Shown here: positions 12,146 to 23,668 of the stretch, piece by piece
Layout of the letters: the number at the start of each line of letters is the position of its first letter
How positions within the stretch are numbered: position 1 is the stretch's first letter
Assembly (NCBI GenBank): GCA_025330725.1
Contig: JAIWND010000004.1
Location: 496,001-560,000, forward strand
Length of the DNA stretch: 64,000 nt
Source of the DNA: Chlamydoabsidia padenii
Taxonomy: Eukaryota; Mucoromycota; Mucoromycetes; Mucorales; Cunninghamellaceae
Direction of reading: 5' to 3'
Position numbers and translations under genes: made by a program
Notes under the pieces: generated by a model
The model's input: only the letters and a program-made list of their open reading frames with translations
What the model was told of the DNA's origin: nothing
Database searches by the model: none

Positions 12146-12675
12146 GTTAGTTAAAGACGGAGGGGCACACAGACCAAAATGACTTACCAGCTGTTAAACA
12201 TTCCATTTCATCGTCCTTTTCAACCACCACACCAGGCAATCGTTGTTCCAACAAGTTATAAAAGAGATGAGCACCACCACCTGTTGCCTGTAATACTTGT
12301 TTAGCTTGAGGTGCTAATTCACGAGCAGAAGTCATCAGTTTGGCGATAAAATCAATACAGTCTTCAATACGTTCAGTTTCAAATATCTTGAAGTGAAGTC
12401 GACCACCTTTGGAGGCTGAAGGGGTATAATACACTACTTTTGCCAAAGACCCACCAATCTATATATATATAAAAGAAAGAAAGAAAGAAGGAAAAAAAAA
12501 AAAAAAAGTCTATTGTTTAATACCAAGTATCCCGTCTACCCTGTTTTTTGTTGTTGCTTACATCGACAGCTACTTGAGGTACGTGATCCGTTTGGTTGGG
12601 TAAAACAATATCTCTGGTTTCATGATGAGAATTCAAGGTTGCTTCAGATACGGAGGCTCCAATTACATTCATCAT
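11116..12675 (-). CDS. Pantothenate kinase (first step of coenzyme A synthesis)
   Basis: Seven exons: 12562..12675, 12188..12458, 11989..12098, 11847..11924, 11722..11782, 11258..11655, 11116..11181. They encode 365 aa. The enzyme phosphorylates pantothenate to start CoA synthesis in the cytosol. Eukaryotic type II PanK motifs are clear: DIGGSLAK split by intron 1, ATGGGAHLF, ECLTAG, NIGSGVSIL, RISGTSLGGGTLWGL, GDIYGTDY, YFGGCFIRGH and LRHEGHLGATGAFL. The donor at 11257 (GTAAGT) must be used. Reading through gives a shorter C terminus that loses the GAFLK ending of the family. The start could be either Met of a MetMet pair (12675 or 12672). A variant element (GATTCAAACCCCG) lies at 12835, 160 nt upstream. 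Intron 2 carries a (GA)n microsatellite. Confidence 0.9.
12105..12143. repeat. (GA)n microsatellite in a pantothenate kinase intron
   Basis: GA tract of about 39 nt between exons 2 and 3. On the gene strand it is a CT tract, and so could act as a pyrimidine tract. Confidence 0.85.
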
Positions 12676-13439
12676 TTTTGTGTGTGTGTTGTATAATAAA
12701 GAAGAATGGATTAGGAGAAGGAAGAGACAAAAAATAAAAAGGAGACCGGCAAACAAAAAATTAAGATTACCAGATTTTTTTTTTATTTGATAGAAGAACG
12801 GAACTTTAAAATATATCCAACAGAAAAGATCGATGATTCAAACCCCGTCTATTTGAAAAGGATGGGGATGTCAAAAGAGTAGAGGAAACCAGTCCAATCA
12901 ATGCTCGGAACACCCCAGATGGAACCAATCCACTAAAGCCAAAAACGTACATACTTTTCAATTGACCTTTTTCAAAGCGTACATGCTCACTAATGAAATT
13001 TCTACTTACTCATTGTCAAATGACAATAAAAAACTAGTTGGGGAGGGGGGGGGTTCTCTATTTTGAGTTTTACATGCAATTCATGCTCCGATTGAACCGT
13101 GAGCATATCCACCTTTCTGTAATGTAGCTTACTCATTCAACGAAAACTGAGGTTACATAAATCCGGTTGATGTCACAGCACGAAAAAAAAAGTGGAGACT
13201 ACCATATTTGGAATGAGCGACCCCTTTAAACAAGTTTCAAAGATCCTTCGCAACAGCATTAAAAAGACCTAATTAATATGGATAACAGTTGATTTTTATT
13301 GATCAGTAAAGTAAAAAAAATAAAAAAAGTGGGTGAGGGTGGGGGATAAAAGAGAGAGTAATAAAGTGGGGTGGGGAAGAATAAAGAGACTAAAAATAAA
13401 ACATAGTTTGGGGTATAAGATTAAAAGACATGTTCCAAA
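12676..13439. other. Spacer between pantothenate kinase and the Bud14-like gene
   Basis: It has an element variant at 12835 near the kinase start and a G-rich/AT-rich 3' region near 13320-13400. No gene is seen. Confidence 0.55.
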
Positions 13440-16400
13440 TCAACAGTAAGTTTTCACTGCTTGAGCCATTAACATATCCAGTTCCTATTAAATACAAAAG
13501 AATAGATTAATAAAGTACAAAAATGATTGATAGATTAGGATTACCTTTTCTAATTGTTCTAATTGTACATGAGAATCCTTGAAGACTTCATTGATTTCAC
13601 TCCGGATAGGCGCCGTATAATGTCTTGATGATCGTCGATTCTTCTTCTCGGCTTCTTTTTTTTCCTTTGCCTCTTGACACTTGGCAGACCCTCGGATCAT
13701 GATCATCAATTCTTCCATACCAAAGTCGTCCCAATAAAGCATAGATTGAATCGATCCACGCCGTCCTTTGGTTTTCATAGGTGGGGTCATGTCTTGTTGA
13801 GGAGTCATCATGCCCAGAGGTTCGCTTGTCATGCTGGTGGCCACAGTGCTGAGGGTGCTTGTCGTACTAGTGGTGCTGGTGGGAGGATCGTCCAGGACTT
13901 GACTGCGTACAGGGGTCGAATCCATGGTTGATGATGATACTGATAAGGGAGAAGGGTCTCGGTTGATTGGAGAAGGAACGGCATCACCGCCCTTGGATCG
14001 TTGTTGATGGTACGTTATTGCCTCCGTCAAAGGTTCATTACTGTTTCGAGTATGAGCTAAACTATCCAAAGCTGCGTCTAATTGCATCAATACATCGCCA
14101 TCTTCTGGTGTCACTTGTTCGTTGTTGGTATCGCTGTAATAACCCGGATCGACTGTAGCTGGATGATGAGATGGTGAATGAGTTTGGCGATCGACGGTTT
14201 GCACAGGGGCCATTTCAAGAGGACTCGCTGATCGATCTTGACTGTAATCATCATTGTTTGTTTGTAAAGGGTGCATGGGAGGTATTGCACCAGGTTCATC
14301 AGCTGACTTTGTATGAGGCATAGGTGTATTTTGGCGGATAGGAGGACGATGAGATCGAGCTAGAAAGAAGAATAACAAAAAACAATATCGTTAGCAAATG
14401 ATGATACCCCTCCCCCTTCTTTTTTTTTTCAGTTACCTGGTCGTTGAGGAGGTTGAGTAGTTTGCTGCACATCAGCTGAATGATGCTCAAGACGATGATG
14501 CACACGACGCAAGACAAAGAAGGTTTCATCTGCTTGAGGAGAATGGATGACAGAGGACATAGATGCAATAGAAGATCGATCAGGATTACTACCACGAGGA
14601 TGATGGATAGTAGGCATCATATCACCTTCATAGGCATTAATAATGGGATCATTGACGTTCAAGACGAATTCTAAAAAGAAAGGCAGTTAATAAGAATTCA
14701 ATTCTATTGTATTTTCCCCTCCCTTCTCCTTCTTTCTTTACCTTGACCATTCCGGAAAACGTTGAGTCTATACAACACCGCTTGATTTTCAGACCCACCA
14801 TCCAAACGCAAAGCCTTGATTCGATCATTGAGATCAGGGGATCCATCGACAACACCATTCAACAGATGGAAGCGTTCCAAAATCAATGCTGCCACATCAC
14901 CTACCGAGCCAGTATGAGGTACAAAGAGAGATTTATCCACCCTGACTTGACCCAAACCAAACAGTTCTTCTTGATCGACCATTTCAGACTTGAGCAACGA
15001 TACCTTGATTCGAATCACACCTTCTTCATGAGTGGTACGTCTCTTGCTATGTAGGTAGAATCGCACAGTTAGACCAGCAGATTCCAATCCACCAGGAGAT
15101 GTAGGTGAGGATGCTTGATGATAAGAAGGTCCGCCTATATGTGTTGATGTGTCGGCTGTGGTTGACATGAGTTGAGATATGCGTCTGGCTTTTTTTAACG
15201 AGGGCATGGGTGTATTCAGGTGTCCAGTCAATGAGTGATAAATTGATAATGGTCGGTCGGAAGGTACCAAAGTATATTCATCTATTTGAAAGATAAAAAC
15301 AAAGAAAAGAGTTAATAATTTGATTGTAAGTATTAAGATAAATCACACGTACCACCATCCACACCCTTTACTACCAAGTAAAAGTTAGTAGCCCGATCTT
15401 CGACAGGTTCCGAGGCTTCAGAATCCAGTGTATCGACCACTTGTTGAATCAATTCCATTGCTGTAGTAGTACTATAGGCCAAAGCAGGTTTTGCACCCTG
15501 TCCAAGCGTGAGATTACCACCATAAATCATCAATTCTACAGGTTGTTCGTCAGGTTGATGATGATGATGATGAGGCTGCAGATGGTGAAGTTGTTGATCA
15601 ACTGGCAATAAAGAAGATGTAAAGGAAGAAGGTGACATGATAGAGGAGGGACTTGTAGGTGAAGCCATGACTGAATTCGGACCATCCGTAGGGGTAAAAT
15701 ATCGAGTATGATCCGAGTAAGTTGGAGTACCGGTAGTGTTGACATTGTTATGATCAGAAGAGGTGCCTTGAGTTTGAAGAAGCATGGCTGAATCCAGACT
15801 GCCAGATCGATTTCGTTCAGAGTAAGAAGTTGTTGATTGTGAGCTGACTGAGGCAGTTTCCGACAAGATACTATCAGCACCCAGAGATGATGTCTTGGAA
15901 TCTTTGCGTTTCCCATAATTGCCACCATCCTTGCTACCTCGAGAGAAGAATTTACGAATACTTGATTTCTTGCCGCTACCACCACTGTTTCGAGGAGATG
16001 TAGGTGACGTTGAGGGATCATCTTCACCTAAAAGTCGTTCAAGCTTGTTCATCGTCTTCTTTTGCTGCTGCTGCTGTTGAGATCGATTATTGTATCCTCC
16101 ATAGCTATCGTCCACCTCACCACGTGCAATAGAAGGAGTCAAGGAAATTTTGATCGTTTCTGATTGTTCCAAATCCAAAGTATCTCTGGTTCCATTTTTG
16201 TTGTTACTGAGAGTGGAGAGTGGAGAATCCATCGAGTTCCCGCTGTGTCGATGATCGAGAGATTGTGTTACAATAGGTGGAACACGAACTCCTTTGTTGA
16301 TTTTGTTGTTGCTATTTGACATGGTGGATTGCTGATAGATGTTGTAATCGGATTGCATTTGATTGTTGGAATATCCATTACCTGATAAATGACTGCTGTA

Positions 16401-17237
16401 GTAATCATAGTCGTCAGAATCAGAAGAATTGTCGTCCGAGTCGGAGGAGAGAAGTGCTTCATCCCATTCTTCATATTCTTCTGCAAAGTCACCTTCGTCG
16501 TCGCTTCCACCAAAGATCACTTGAGCTTGGAATTTGACGCCTTTTGCCAAAGTCACTCGTTTAGTCGCTTTTGCTTTTGTTGAGGGTGGTGCAGGAAAGG
16601 CGTCTTGAATGTCCCGGCGTGTAAGCTAATAAAAAAGAATAATGTCAATCACATTTTTTTTTAAAAAAAAATAATAAAATAAAAAATCGTTGTTTTACTT
16701 CAATGTTTCGATGAGAGTTCAATCTAGCCAAGCGTTCATAAGGAGTCTATAATAAAATAGTCAATGCGTTTAGTTTATTATTATTATTATTGTTTGTTTG
16801 TTTTAGATTATACTTACTTCAATGTTTTCAGCAGGAATATACCCTACTTCAGATGTTTTAAGCACCTTGACCAACCACCAATAAGAATTGCTATCGTCCA
16901 ATAAAGTCAGAGCATCCCCTTTAACCACAGAAGCTTGACCGTCCACAGTAGCAGCAAAAGTATGAAGTGCATAGACTAGATCAAAGTTGATATTTGGATC
17001 AGGTACACTAAGGACAGAGCCAGTATCGTCTTCATCTTCATCTTCATGCCCTTCATCATCGTCTTCTTCACCTTCGCCATCGTCATAATAATAGTGCTGG
17101 TGATGTTGTTGGTTGTTGTCTTCCATATCATCGTCATATAAAGAATGGCGTTGTTGTTGTGTGTGACCATGGTGTACCTGGTGGTTATTGTATCCAGTCA
17201 GTCGACGTCCATCCCTTGATGAATCAGTTTGTATCAT
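13440..17237 (-). CDS. Bud14/Tea4-like polarity scaffold: SH3, PP1-docking motif and Ras-association domains
   Basis: Seven exons: 16818..17237, 16699..16746, 15353..16625, 14742..15281, 14437..14670, 13545..14359, 13440..13484. They encode 1124 aa. An N-terminal acidic, His/Gln-rich stretch precedes an SH3 domain (about 83-140; DLVYALHTFAATVDGQ, WWLVKV, GYIPAENIE). Directly after it comes TPYERLARLNSHRNIE, the post-SH3 block of fungal Bud14/Tea4-type proteins. KGVKF (about 184-188) fits the RVxF docking motif for protein phosphatase 1. After a long Ser/Thr-rich region there are two ubiquitin-fold Ras-association-like modules (about 490-600 and 640-760). The C terminus is low complexity with a final basic coiled stretch. 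I infer a cortical scaffold linking PP1 and a GTPase to polarised growth. The RA assignment is by pattern only. Confidence 0.75.
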
Positions 17238-17700
17238 AGTTTTAATAGGAGTGTATAGTTAATAGTGTGGCGCCACAAAGGGAATAGTCAAAATAAGGAT
17301 TGGAGAGTGTCAAAAGATGATGGAAGAGATAAATGAATCGGTCGCCCAATCGGAAGTGTAAAGTTAGGTATCAAAGACTTGTCAGGAAGGAAGGAAGGAA
17401 TGTAAGTTGAGGAGAATGTTGAGACAAGTCAAAAAGACAGTAAAGGAAGACGGAAAGGAATGATTAATTAAGTAAAAGAGAGAGAAGAGTCAAATAAAAA
17501 AAAAAAAAAAGTAAAAAGGTAAAATAGGTGAACCGGAGCTTCAAAAAGGTAATAAAATAAAAAATGTGTATGACAAAGAGTAAAAAAGGTAGCACCTATT
17601 CTTTATTGAATGACACGCTAATGTATCAAAGTAAAAACAGTGATATATCGACTAAACTATTGTATGTGTATGTGGGAGGGAGTGGGAGAGGAGATTATGT
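17238..17700. other. Spacer upstream of the Bud14-like gene
   Basis: Purine-rich on the + strand, with a 15-nt A run near 17497 and a GGCGCC palindrome near 17270. No clear element copy (only CCGGAGCTTCAAAAA near 17533) and no gene. Confidence 0.5.
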
Positions 17701-19133
17701 TTAAACTATAGGCGAGTCTGGTAATCTGGTACTTTGTGCTTCACGTAAAAGATGTTCTTGTTGCCTAGGTTGTTCTTCTTGATTGCTTGATGGTGATAGT
17801 AATGGTGTTTTGGCATCTTCGGTCGCTTCATCTCTATCAACATAATCTATAGAAGACGATGATGTTGTTGATAATGCAGTTTTTGATGTAAAAGTTGGTA
17901 TGGCTTGTTCTTCTGAGGATGATCTTTGTTGAGGTGTTGATGTAGGTCCTTCTTCATAGCTTGTGAGTGAATGAGTGATGGATTGATCAATGGTTGGTTC
18001 AAAGTCAGTCGCACTAAAGATTGTATTGCTGTATGTGTTGGTGGAAGGATAATCATCAAGTTGATGGTCATCGATATTATTATCATCTTGTTCCCCATTC
18101 GGTTTTCGTCGTGGAATCCGGTGCAATAATCCAAATCCTACATCGCAGCCCAAAGATCCATTACCACCCCAATCATGATTCGGTACTATGATGACCTAAA
18201 ATAAATAAATAAATATAAATGTTATATTAAAGTCATTCCAGTCCCCACCACCACCACCACCCCAATATATAGACTTACTTCACGGCAACTATCCCATTCG
18301 GTGTTGTATACATAGAGTCGTAATGGTTTTCCAAGATTGTCTTCCACCAGATTGTAAAAATCATCATCACTTTTCAAGACTGTCAGAGGACTTCCAATCA
18401 CATAATCCGTATGAGGAATGACACCGGCCATTTCTGCTGGAGAGTTGGGAGACACATTCAAGATATGCCAAACGTATTCACCTGCTCTTTCGTAAGTACA
18501 GTATCGTATCGAGCAACCTAATATCAATAGTTCAATTGTTAATAATGTATGTATTCGTTCCCCCTCCCCTCTATTTCTTTTTACCAATTAAACTTTGTTC
18601 CTTTGGATCGCTGGACCAATCTGTAGCAGGTGTGAGCATGACATCTATTGTAAAAATAAAAAAAGTTATACTTTAGTCTTAAGAATGTATTCTATACTAT
18701 CTTTTTCTTTACCACTTACCCCGGAAGGCTCTTTCTTTGCTTGAGTAGATAGTAAAAGGTGTAGGTTCATTCTTGTGTTCTTCCAAAGTATTCAGTAGGA
18801 CCTGTTTATCACCATCTTCCTAAAATGATAGAGAGTTACAAAAAAAAAAAAAAAAAAAAAAAAAAGGTTAAAGTGACAAACATCCCCACGTCTTTCTTTC
18901 GTTTGACTTTTTACTACTTACCAAGCTAACACCATTAATAGCAACGATGTAATCGAAAAACTGTTCAATGCCTGCATGGTAAGCTGGCGAGTTTTCCTTT
19001 ACCTATAAAACAAAAGGAAACAGAATAAAGATCAAGTACATTCTACACACAAGGCATCCTTCCATCAATTTATTCTTACCTTTAAAACATGGAAGCCATA
19101 TCGACCGTGTTCGGCACTGTGTACTCCACCCAT
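17701..19133 (-). CDS. Golgi reassembly-stacking protein (GRASP/Grh1)
   Basis: Six exons: 19080..19133, 18922..19002, 18720..18819, 18585..18644, 18279..18517, 17701..18195. They encode 342 aa. GRASP proteins tether Golgi and COPII membranes and act in unconventional secretion. Two tandem GRASP-type PDZ modules are visible. The first starts GYHVLK-like ([25 protein letters not shown]) at residues 13-90. The second ([10 protein letters not shown]...[19 protein letters not shown]) spans about 110-190 and is followed by [13 protein letters not shown]. Gly2 after the start Met fits N-myristoylation, as in other GRASPs, which supports this start. The C-terminal 150 residues are Ser/Thr/Asp-rich, the usual regulatory tail. 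The gene diverges from HIU hydrolase across only 151 bp. Confidence 0.92.
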
Positions 19134-19284
19134 ATAAGTTTCGTATATGTTTCTGGAATGGAAAGAAAGAGGCGATATATATAAAAAAAAGAGAGGTTAA
19201 ATATATTTAAGCGGCGATTAATATTTTTGCTCTGCTATAAAAATTGCCCTCTCTAATTTTTCATCCTGTGAACCTTTCTTTTTC
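19134..19284. promoter_or_regulatory. Shared 151-bp divergent promoter (GRASP / HIU hydrolase)
   Basis: The start codons of the two divergent genes are 151 bp apart. The space contains a perfect 14-bp palindrome, TTAAATATATTTAA (19197-19210), which could serve as a TATA-like element in either direction. It also has GCGGCGATTAAT next to the palindrome and TATAAAAA at 19236-19243, about 45 nt before the hydrolase start. No good copy of the recurrent CGGGATTTGAAAT element is present. Confidence 0.6.
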
Positions 19285-19587
19285 ATGTCTTCTTCTTCTC
19301 GTCTCGAAGCTGTCAAAAACCACCTAAAGGTAAATAGATATCACGATACTGAAAACGTAAAACAACTTTTGGTTTTATATAGTCATTAACCTTCTTTTGT
19401 TTTTATTGACTTGACACTCCATTTTATTAGCCCATGTCTACTCACAAAAGTCCCATTACCTGCCACGTCCTTGTTGCTTCTACCGGTACTCCTGGTAAAG
19501 GTGTGAATGTCAAGATTGAAAAGATGGATAATGGCTCCTTCAATACTTTGTCTACTGCGTAAGTCAATCTACTCACTCAAAAAGTTG

Positions 19588-19620
<33 letters not shown>

Positions 19621-19951
19621 CGATACTGACTGGATCTATTTTTCCCCCCCTAGTCAAACCAACGAAGACGGTCGTTGCCCCACTTTATTGCCTCAAGGAT
19701 ACAAGGCTGAAAAGGGTGTCTACAGGGTCACTTTTCAAACTCAAGAATACTTTAACAAACAAGGTCAAAATTGCTTCTATCCTTATGTCCAGGTAAACAA
19801 TTAGAATAAAGATGAAACAAACAAAAGGGATATAGACTGACCACATATTGTCTTTTACTAGATCATTTTTGAATTGGCGAACCCTGAACAACATTACCAT
19901 ATTCCCCTTCTTCTTAGTCCTTACTCCTATACTACTTATCGTGGTAGCTAG
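19285..19951 (+). CDS. 5-hydroxyisourate hydrolase with N-terminal PTS2 (ureide pathway)
   Basis: Four exons: 19285..19329, 19431..19558, 19654..19792, 19862..19951, giving 133 aa. The enzyme hydrolyses 5-hydroxyisourate, the urate oxidase product, on the way to allantoin. It is a transthyretin-fold protein. The family signatures are present: ITCHVLVASTGTPG with the catalytic His, an Arg in EDGRCP, HYHIPLLLSPYSYTTYRGS with the second His, and the diagnostic C-terminal YRGS. Exon 1 encodes MSSSSRLEAVKNHLK. RLEAVKNHL matches the PTS2 pattern (R/K)(L/V/I)x5(H/Q)(L/A), so import into peroxisomes is likely. Intron 2 contains about 30 A's. An AATAAA lies at 19983. Confidence 0.93.
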
Positions 19952-20343
19952 ATTATATACTTTGTTTTTAACTCACTATTATAATAAAGAACAATCAATC
20001 CAATTTGTATAATTTTACATAGTTGTTTTATCTGGGGTATAATCGTATCACTTATTGCCTCCGAATATACCACTCTTTTTGACTTTTGTCCAATGAGCAT
20101 GAATGCTCATGATTTATTCAAATCCCGTCTTTCGTATCAACTTTTTAAGTTCTTTTTAGGTCTTCTTTACAAATGATTTGATATTATTCGATCATGTAGA
20201 TCACAAGCATCATTCTTTTACCTTGTTTCTCAAGTAGTCCAAGTCCTTCATTCACCTGGGGTATACGTACATAATGTCTCCAGTATAAAAATACAAATAT
20301 GTAAAGGCCGATATCAAAACCACCATAATACTCAATGCAAGTT

Positions 20344-20345
<2 letters not shown>

Positions 20346-20388
<43 letters not shown>
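20346..20388. repeat. (AT)n microsatellite
   Basis: AT tract of about 43 nt in the spacer between HIU hydrolase and the DHHC gene. Confidence 0.9.
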
Positions 20389-20391
<3 letters not shown>

Positions 20392-20469
20392 AATCAACCC
20401 GGATAATGACAATGCATGATTATGGTTCTTGACCTGTTTTCTTTGTGTGGTCAATGGCAATTAAACGTG

Positions 20470-20483
20470 GCGGGATTTAAAAT
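20470..20483 (+). promoter_or_regulatory. Recurrent element upstream of the DHHC gene
   Basis: GCGGGATTTAAAAT, 115 nt before the start codon, same orientation as the gene. A second copy in reverse lies at 20114-20129. Confidence 0.55.
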
Positions 20484-20597
20484 TACAAAGAATCCCATTT
20501 TAAGATTTCCATCCCTGCTGCATTTAAAATTGTATCGCGATTTTTTCTTTTTTCCTTCTTCTTTCCCCTTAATCTCGAAAACAGATCTCACTCTTCG

Positions 20598-22094
20598 ATG
20601 CCAATCCCAAACTTTTTTGCTATATTAAGAGCCTTCACTGGTCTTCTCCTTCAATGTATCGTCTATGGCATCATGGTGTATAGCTGGTATGTCTATGTGT
20701 TTCGATTATGTGGTCAGTATTAGGTAATAACTCTTCTTTTTTTATGTTAACTAAACCCTTTTTCTTTCTTTAATAGTGACTCTACTCTTTACAAGTGGTG
20801 ACCCTAATATTCCATTAGGAGGTAAAGTATAAATTCTTTTTGTTTTGGTCATGTACTGACATTCCACATCTTCAACTTTTTATGAATCGCCTAGTCGTAC
20901 TGGTCACTATTGGCTCTCTCTTATCCTTAACGGCCTCTATATCCTATATTCGAGTTATCTTTACAACTCCTGGCTACCCTAATCAAGTAAAGAAAGGTGG
21001 GATACATTGTCTGTTTGAACTAACGCCTTCTCCCCCAATTTTTTTTTATATTTGTATGTCGAAGGTCACTGGAGATCAAATGATGGATAGTCAATCCAGT
21101 CTACCAAGATACTGCTATTCACCTAGCTTATTTGATAAAGACACCTACAAGTCCATCCTTACACAAGACACGACAATGATGCCAGCACTATCGATCTCCC
21201 AAGCTGATGGATCACCACGTTACTGTGATTTATGTCATTGTTTGAAACCAGATCGGACTCATCATTGTGGTGTTTGTAATACATGTGTTTTAAAAATGGA
21301 TCAGTAAGTGATGAAAACTTTTTTTTTTTTTGAATCAATCATTATCATATTAACTATTTTTTTTTGTTTTCCTAGTCATTGCCCATGGATCAATAACTGT
21401 GTGGGCCATCATAATTATAAATTCTTTTTCTTGTTTGTCTGGTATACAGGATTGTATGCTCTATGGTGTCTTGGTAGTGGTATTCCCTTGGTGATCATTG
21501 CTGTGCATGATCAGGTAAGCTGTTAAAATAATGCTGTGTAACAAATCTAGAACAAAATTAATTTTTGCCTAGAATACATCTTTGGATCGACATTGGATTG
21601 TGCTTTTGGTGATGTAAGTAAACTACAAAGGATATGAAATACAATCTGATTCTAACATCTCCATATTGTATTAAACATAGGGCATTTATTATTGGAATGA
21701 TAGTCAACTACTTTGGTATTGTCCATTTACGTTACATATTGTTGAATAGAACCACCTTGGAACATGTGCTTCAACATACTGAACATGTCAGAGTGGATTT
21801 TGACGCTTCTGGATTGAACTATCAAGTGGTACTTGTGGATCATCCGGAGCGCTTATGGAACATGGGCAAAATGAAAAACTGGCGAACTGTAATGGGTGAT
21901 CTTCCTGTGGAATGGTTTTGTAAGTTGACGGATTGTAAATGAAGATCTGCTCAATACCTTTTTTTTTTTTTGTAGTGCCTACTTATCATGCTGCCGGCGA
22001 TGGAACTGTCTACCCATTCAACAATGCTTCTTACAAGCAAATATTGAATCAAACAAAGCGACAAATTAGTGATGCCATAGATAAATCAAATTAG
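20598..22094 (+). CDS. DHHC-type palmitoyltransferase
   Basis: Eight exons: 20598..20712, 20777..20821, 20895..20986, 21065..21303, 21376..21514, 21573..21613, 21681..21919, 21976..22094. They encode 342 aa. The enzyme transfers palmitate to cysteines of membrane proteins. Two N-terminal membrane helices precede a cysteine-rich domain (YCDLCHCLKPDRTHHC, then [21 protein letters not shown]). The catalytic DHHC is split by the intron at 21304. Two more helices follow. The pattern fits the Pfa3/Pfa4-like fungal group, but I cannot assign the paralogue or its substrates. A good GCGGGATTTAAAAT element lies about 115 nt upstream (20470). An AATAAA-like signal is near 22122. Confidence 0.9.
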
Positions 22095-22944
22095 ATTTTT
22101 AGTTATGTTGTTATCATTATCTTAATAAACCAATCTTATACCTTTGTATTGAACATGGCGGGAATTAAAATGATGTCTTTACATGCAGAACTTTCATACA
22201 ATTTAAACACCAGTCGATACTCGAAATTCAGTTTGGCTACCAGTCCCGTGTGTCAATCAACTCAAAATTAATGTAGATGAGAAGACGCTGATGCCACCAT
22301 AGTCACTCTAATCATCAAATTGATTCATGTCAAGTTTGGACACAAAATTGAACTGGCTATTGTAACCGGGGTTTAAAAACACTTTTTTCTTTTGTTGGCC
22401 GACTCGTTCACTTTTTTTAATAATCTATAACAGTTAGGATCCATTGAACTTGTAAAACGACATACCTCAAGTCTTGGCGCAATAAACAGCGATGCAAGTA
22501 CTTTACACCTTACAGCGAAACACCTGTTCATCCTTTGCTCGCCGAATCACACACAAATGAGTGAACCAACAGGAATAATACCAACTTGATAACTACCAAC
22601 ATTGACCAATGTCATGTCACACTTTTAATCTTGACTCCCACAAGTGGCATCCAACAACAACACTAACAACGATATTCGACGTGATGTATAGTTTGACCAA
22701 CAAACGTATATCATCCAGGTAGGACACTTCCAGCGTCAACATGGATTGGGAAACAGTCAACAATAGTCTATAGAATCATTAGTTATAGTAATGGTAATCA
22801 ATAAATGTATAGTTTATTTATTTATTTAATGAATGATAATGGTCTACTGGTATGTGGGGGAGGAGGGGAATAATGACCAAAGTATGTGGGGGTGGTAAAA
22901 ACTAGAGTATGTATGTGGGAAGGGGGTGTATACTATACTAATGA
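22095..22944. other. Convergent spacer, DHHC / Yippee-like, 850 bp
   Basis: It is longer than needed for two 3' ends. It has two orphan elements (22157, 22366) and unremarkable AT-moderate sequence with only tiny ORFs (33 codons from 22171). A noncoding transcript cannot be excluded. Confidence 0.5.
22157..22172 (+). promoter_or_regulatory. Orphan copy of the recurrent element
   Basis: GGCGGGAATTAAAATG lies 63 nt past the DHHC stop codon, with a variant CCGGGGTTTAAAAAC at 22366-22380. No gene starts nearby on either strand that I can see. Confidence 0.4.
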
Positions 22945-23359
22945 TTAGTCCCAAAAGACTTCTTTAACAATTTTAGACCTTTCCAAGACACATTTGTTTT
23001 CCTTGTACCTTTGGTTTGTTTCAAACGCATGCAGATATTTCCAGCCCAACTTCGTTTGACAAATGACACAAGAGATGTCGGCGACCGTGTGCATTCCCGT
23101 CATTAGCATTCGTTCTTCTTTTGCTCCAATGGTGACGTTGACAATATGATCCACAAAATAGGCCGGTCCTTGCTACAATTTCATAGAGTCAGCATAGTTT
23201 ATTAGCAAATGGCAGTGGTTTTGGTTCTGTTTATTCGTCACTTACACGTCCCTGGAATGATCTTGAGATGATATTGTCTTGGCTGGTAAGATGAGAGTGA
23301 CAAGTGTTGCAGCAATAGATACGGATATTGTTGATATATTCTTGGTGTTTCTTTGTCAT
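22945..23359 (-). CDS. Yippee-like zinc-binding protein
   Basis: Two exons, 23246..23359 and 22945..23172, give 113 aa, the usual Yippee length. The Yippee/Mis18 zinc fold is shown by two CxxC pairs. The first is CCNTC with [17 protein letters not shown], and the second is [12 protein letters not shown]. The conserved [15 protein letters not shown] core lies between them, and [14 protein letters not shown] closes the domain. The start Met at 23359 fits the family N terminus. Human YPEL5 is a subunit of the CTLH (GID-type) E3, and this window also carries a WDR26/Gid7-like gene. That connection is only suggestive, because yeast has its own divergent paralogue. An element with ATTTCAAATCCCG lies 88 nt upstream. 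Confidence 0.92.
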
Positions 23360-23446
23360 GGATGTGTCTATTTGTTTAATATGAGAAAGAGGGACAATAA
23401 TGACAACAATAACAAAAAATTTGCCCCAGTACCGCCCAATATTTCA

Positions 23447-23462
23447 ATTTCAAATCCCGATG
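23447..23462 (-). promoter_or_regulatory. Recurrent element upstream of the Yippee-like gene
   Basis: Reads CATCGGGATTTGAAAT on the gene strand, 88 nt before the start codon. Confidence 0.55.
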
Positions 23463-23668
23463 ATTCAAATTCATGCCGATCATGTGGAGGTATGAGAGTA
23501 GTTGGCACCCTATTAAACTAATGTTAATATGAATGTATATTTCATTACTTTATCTATAACATTATGAGTGTCAAAGATGGATCAGTTTGTCTTCTCCTCC
23601 TGGAATCTAATCGATATAGACCTACAATAACCTAGTATCAAATGTTTTTAAATGTGTTACCTTTGTTT

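Larger units (their letters stand above)
19952..20597. other. Spacer between HIU hydrolase and DHHC gene
   Basis: It holds AATAAA at 19983, an (AT)n tract, two recurrent elements (20114, 20470) and a CT-rich leader before 20598. No gene is seen. Confidence 0.6.

Noticed and set aside
12831..12849. GATTCAAACCCCG resembles a tRNA B-box (GWTCRANNC).
   Set aside because: There is no matching T-stem or acceptor stem nearby, and it fits the recurrent intergenic element instead.
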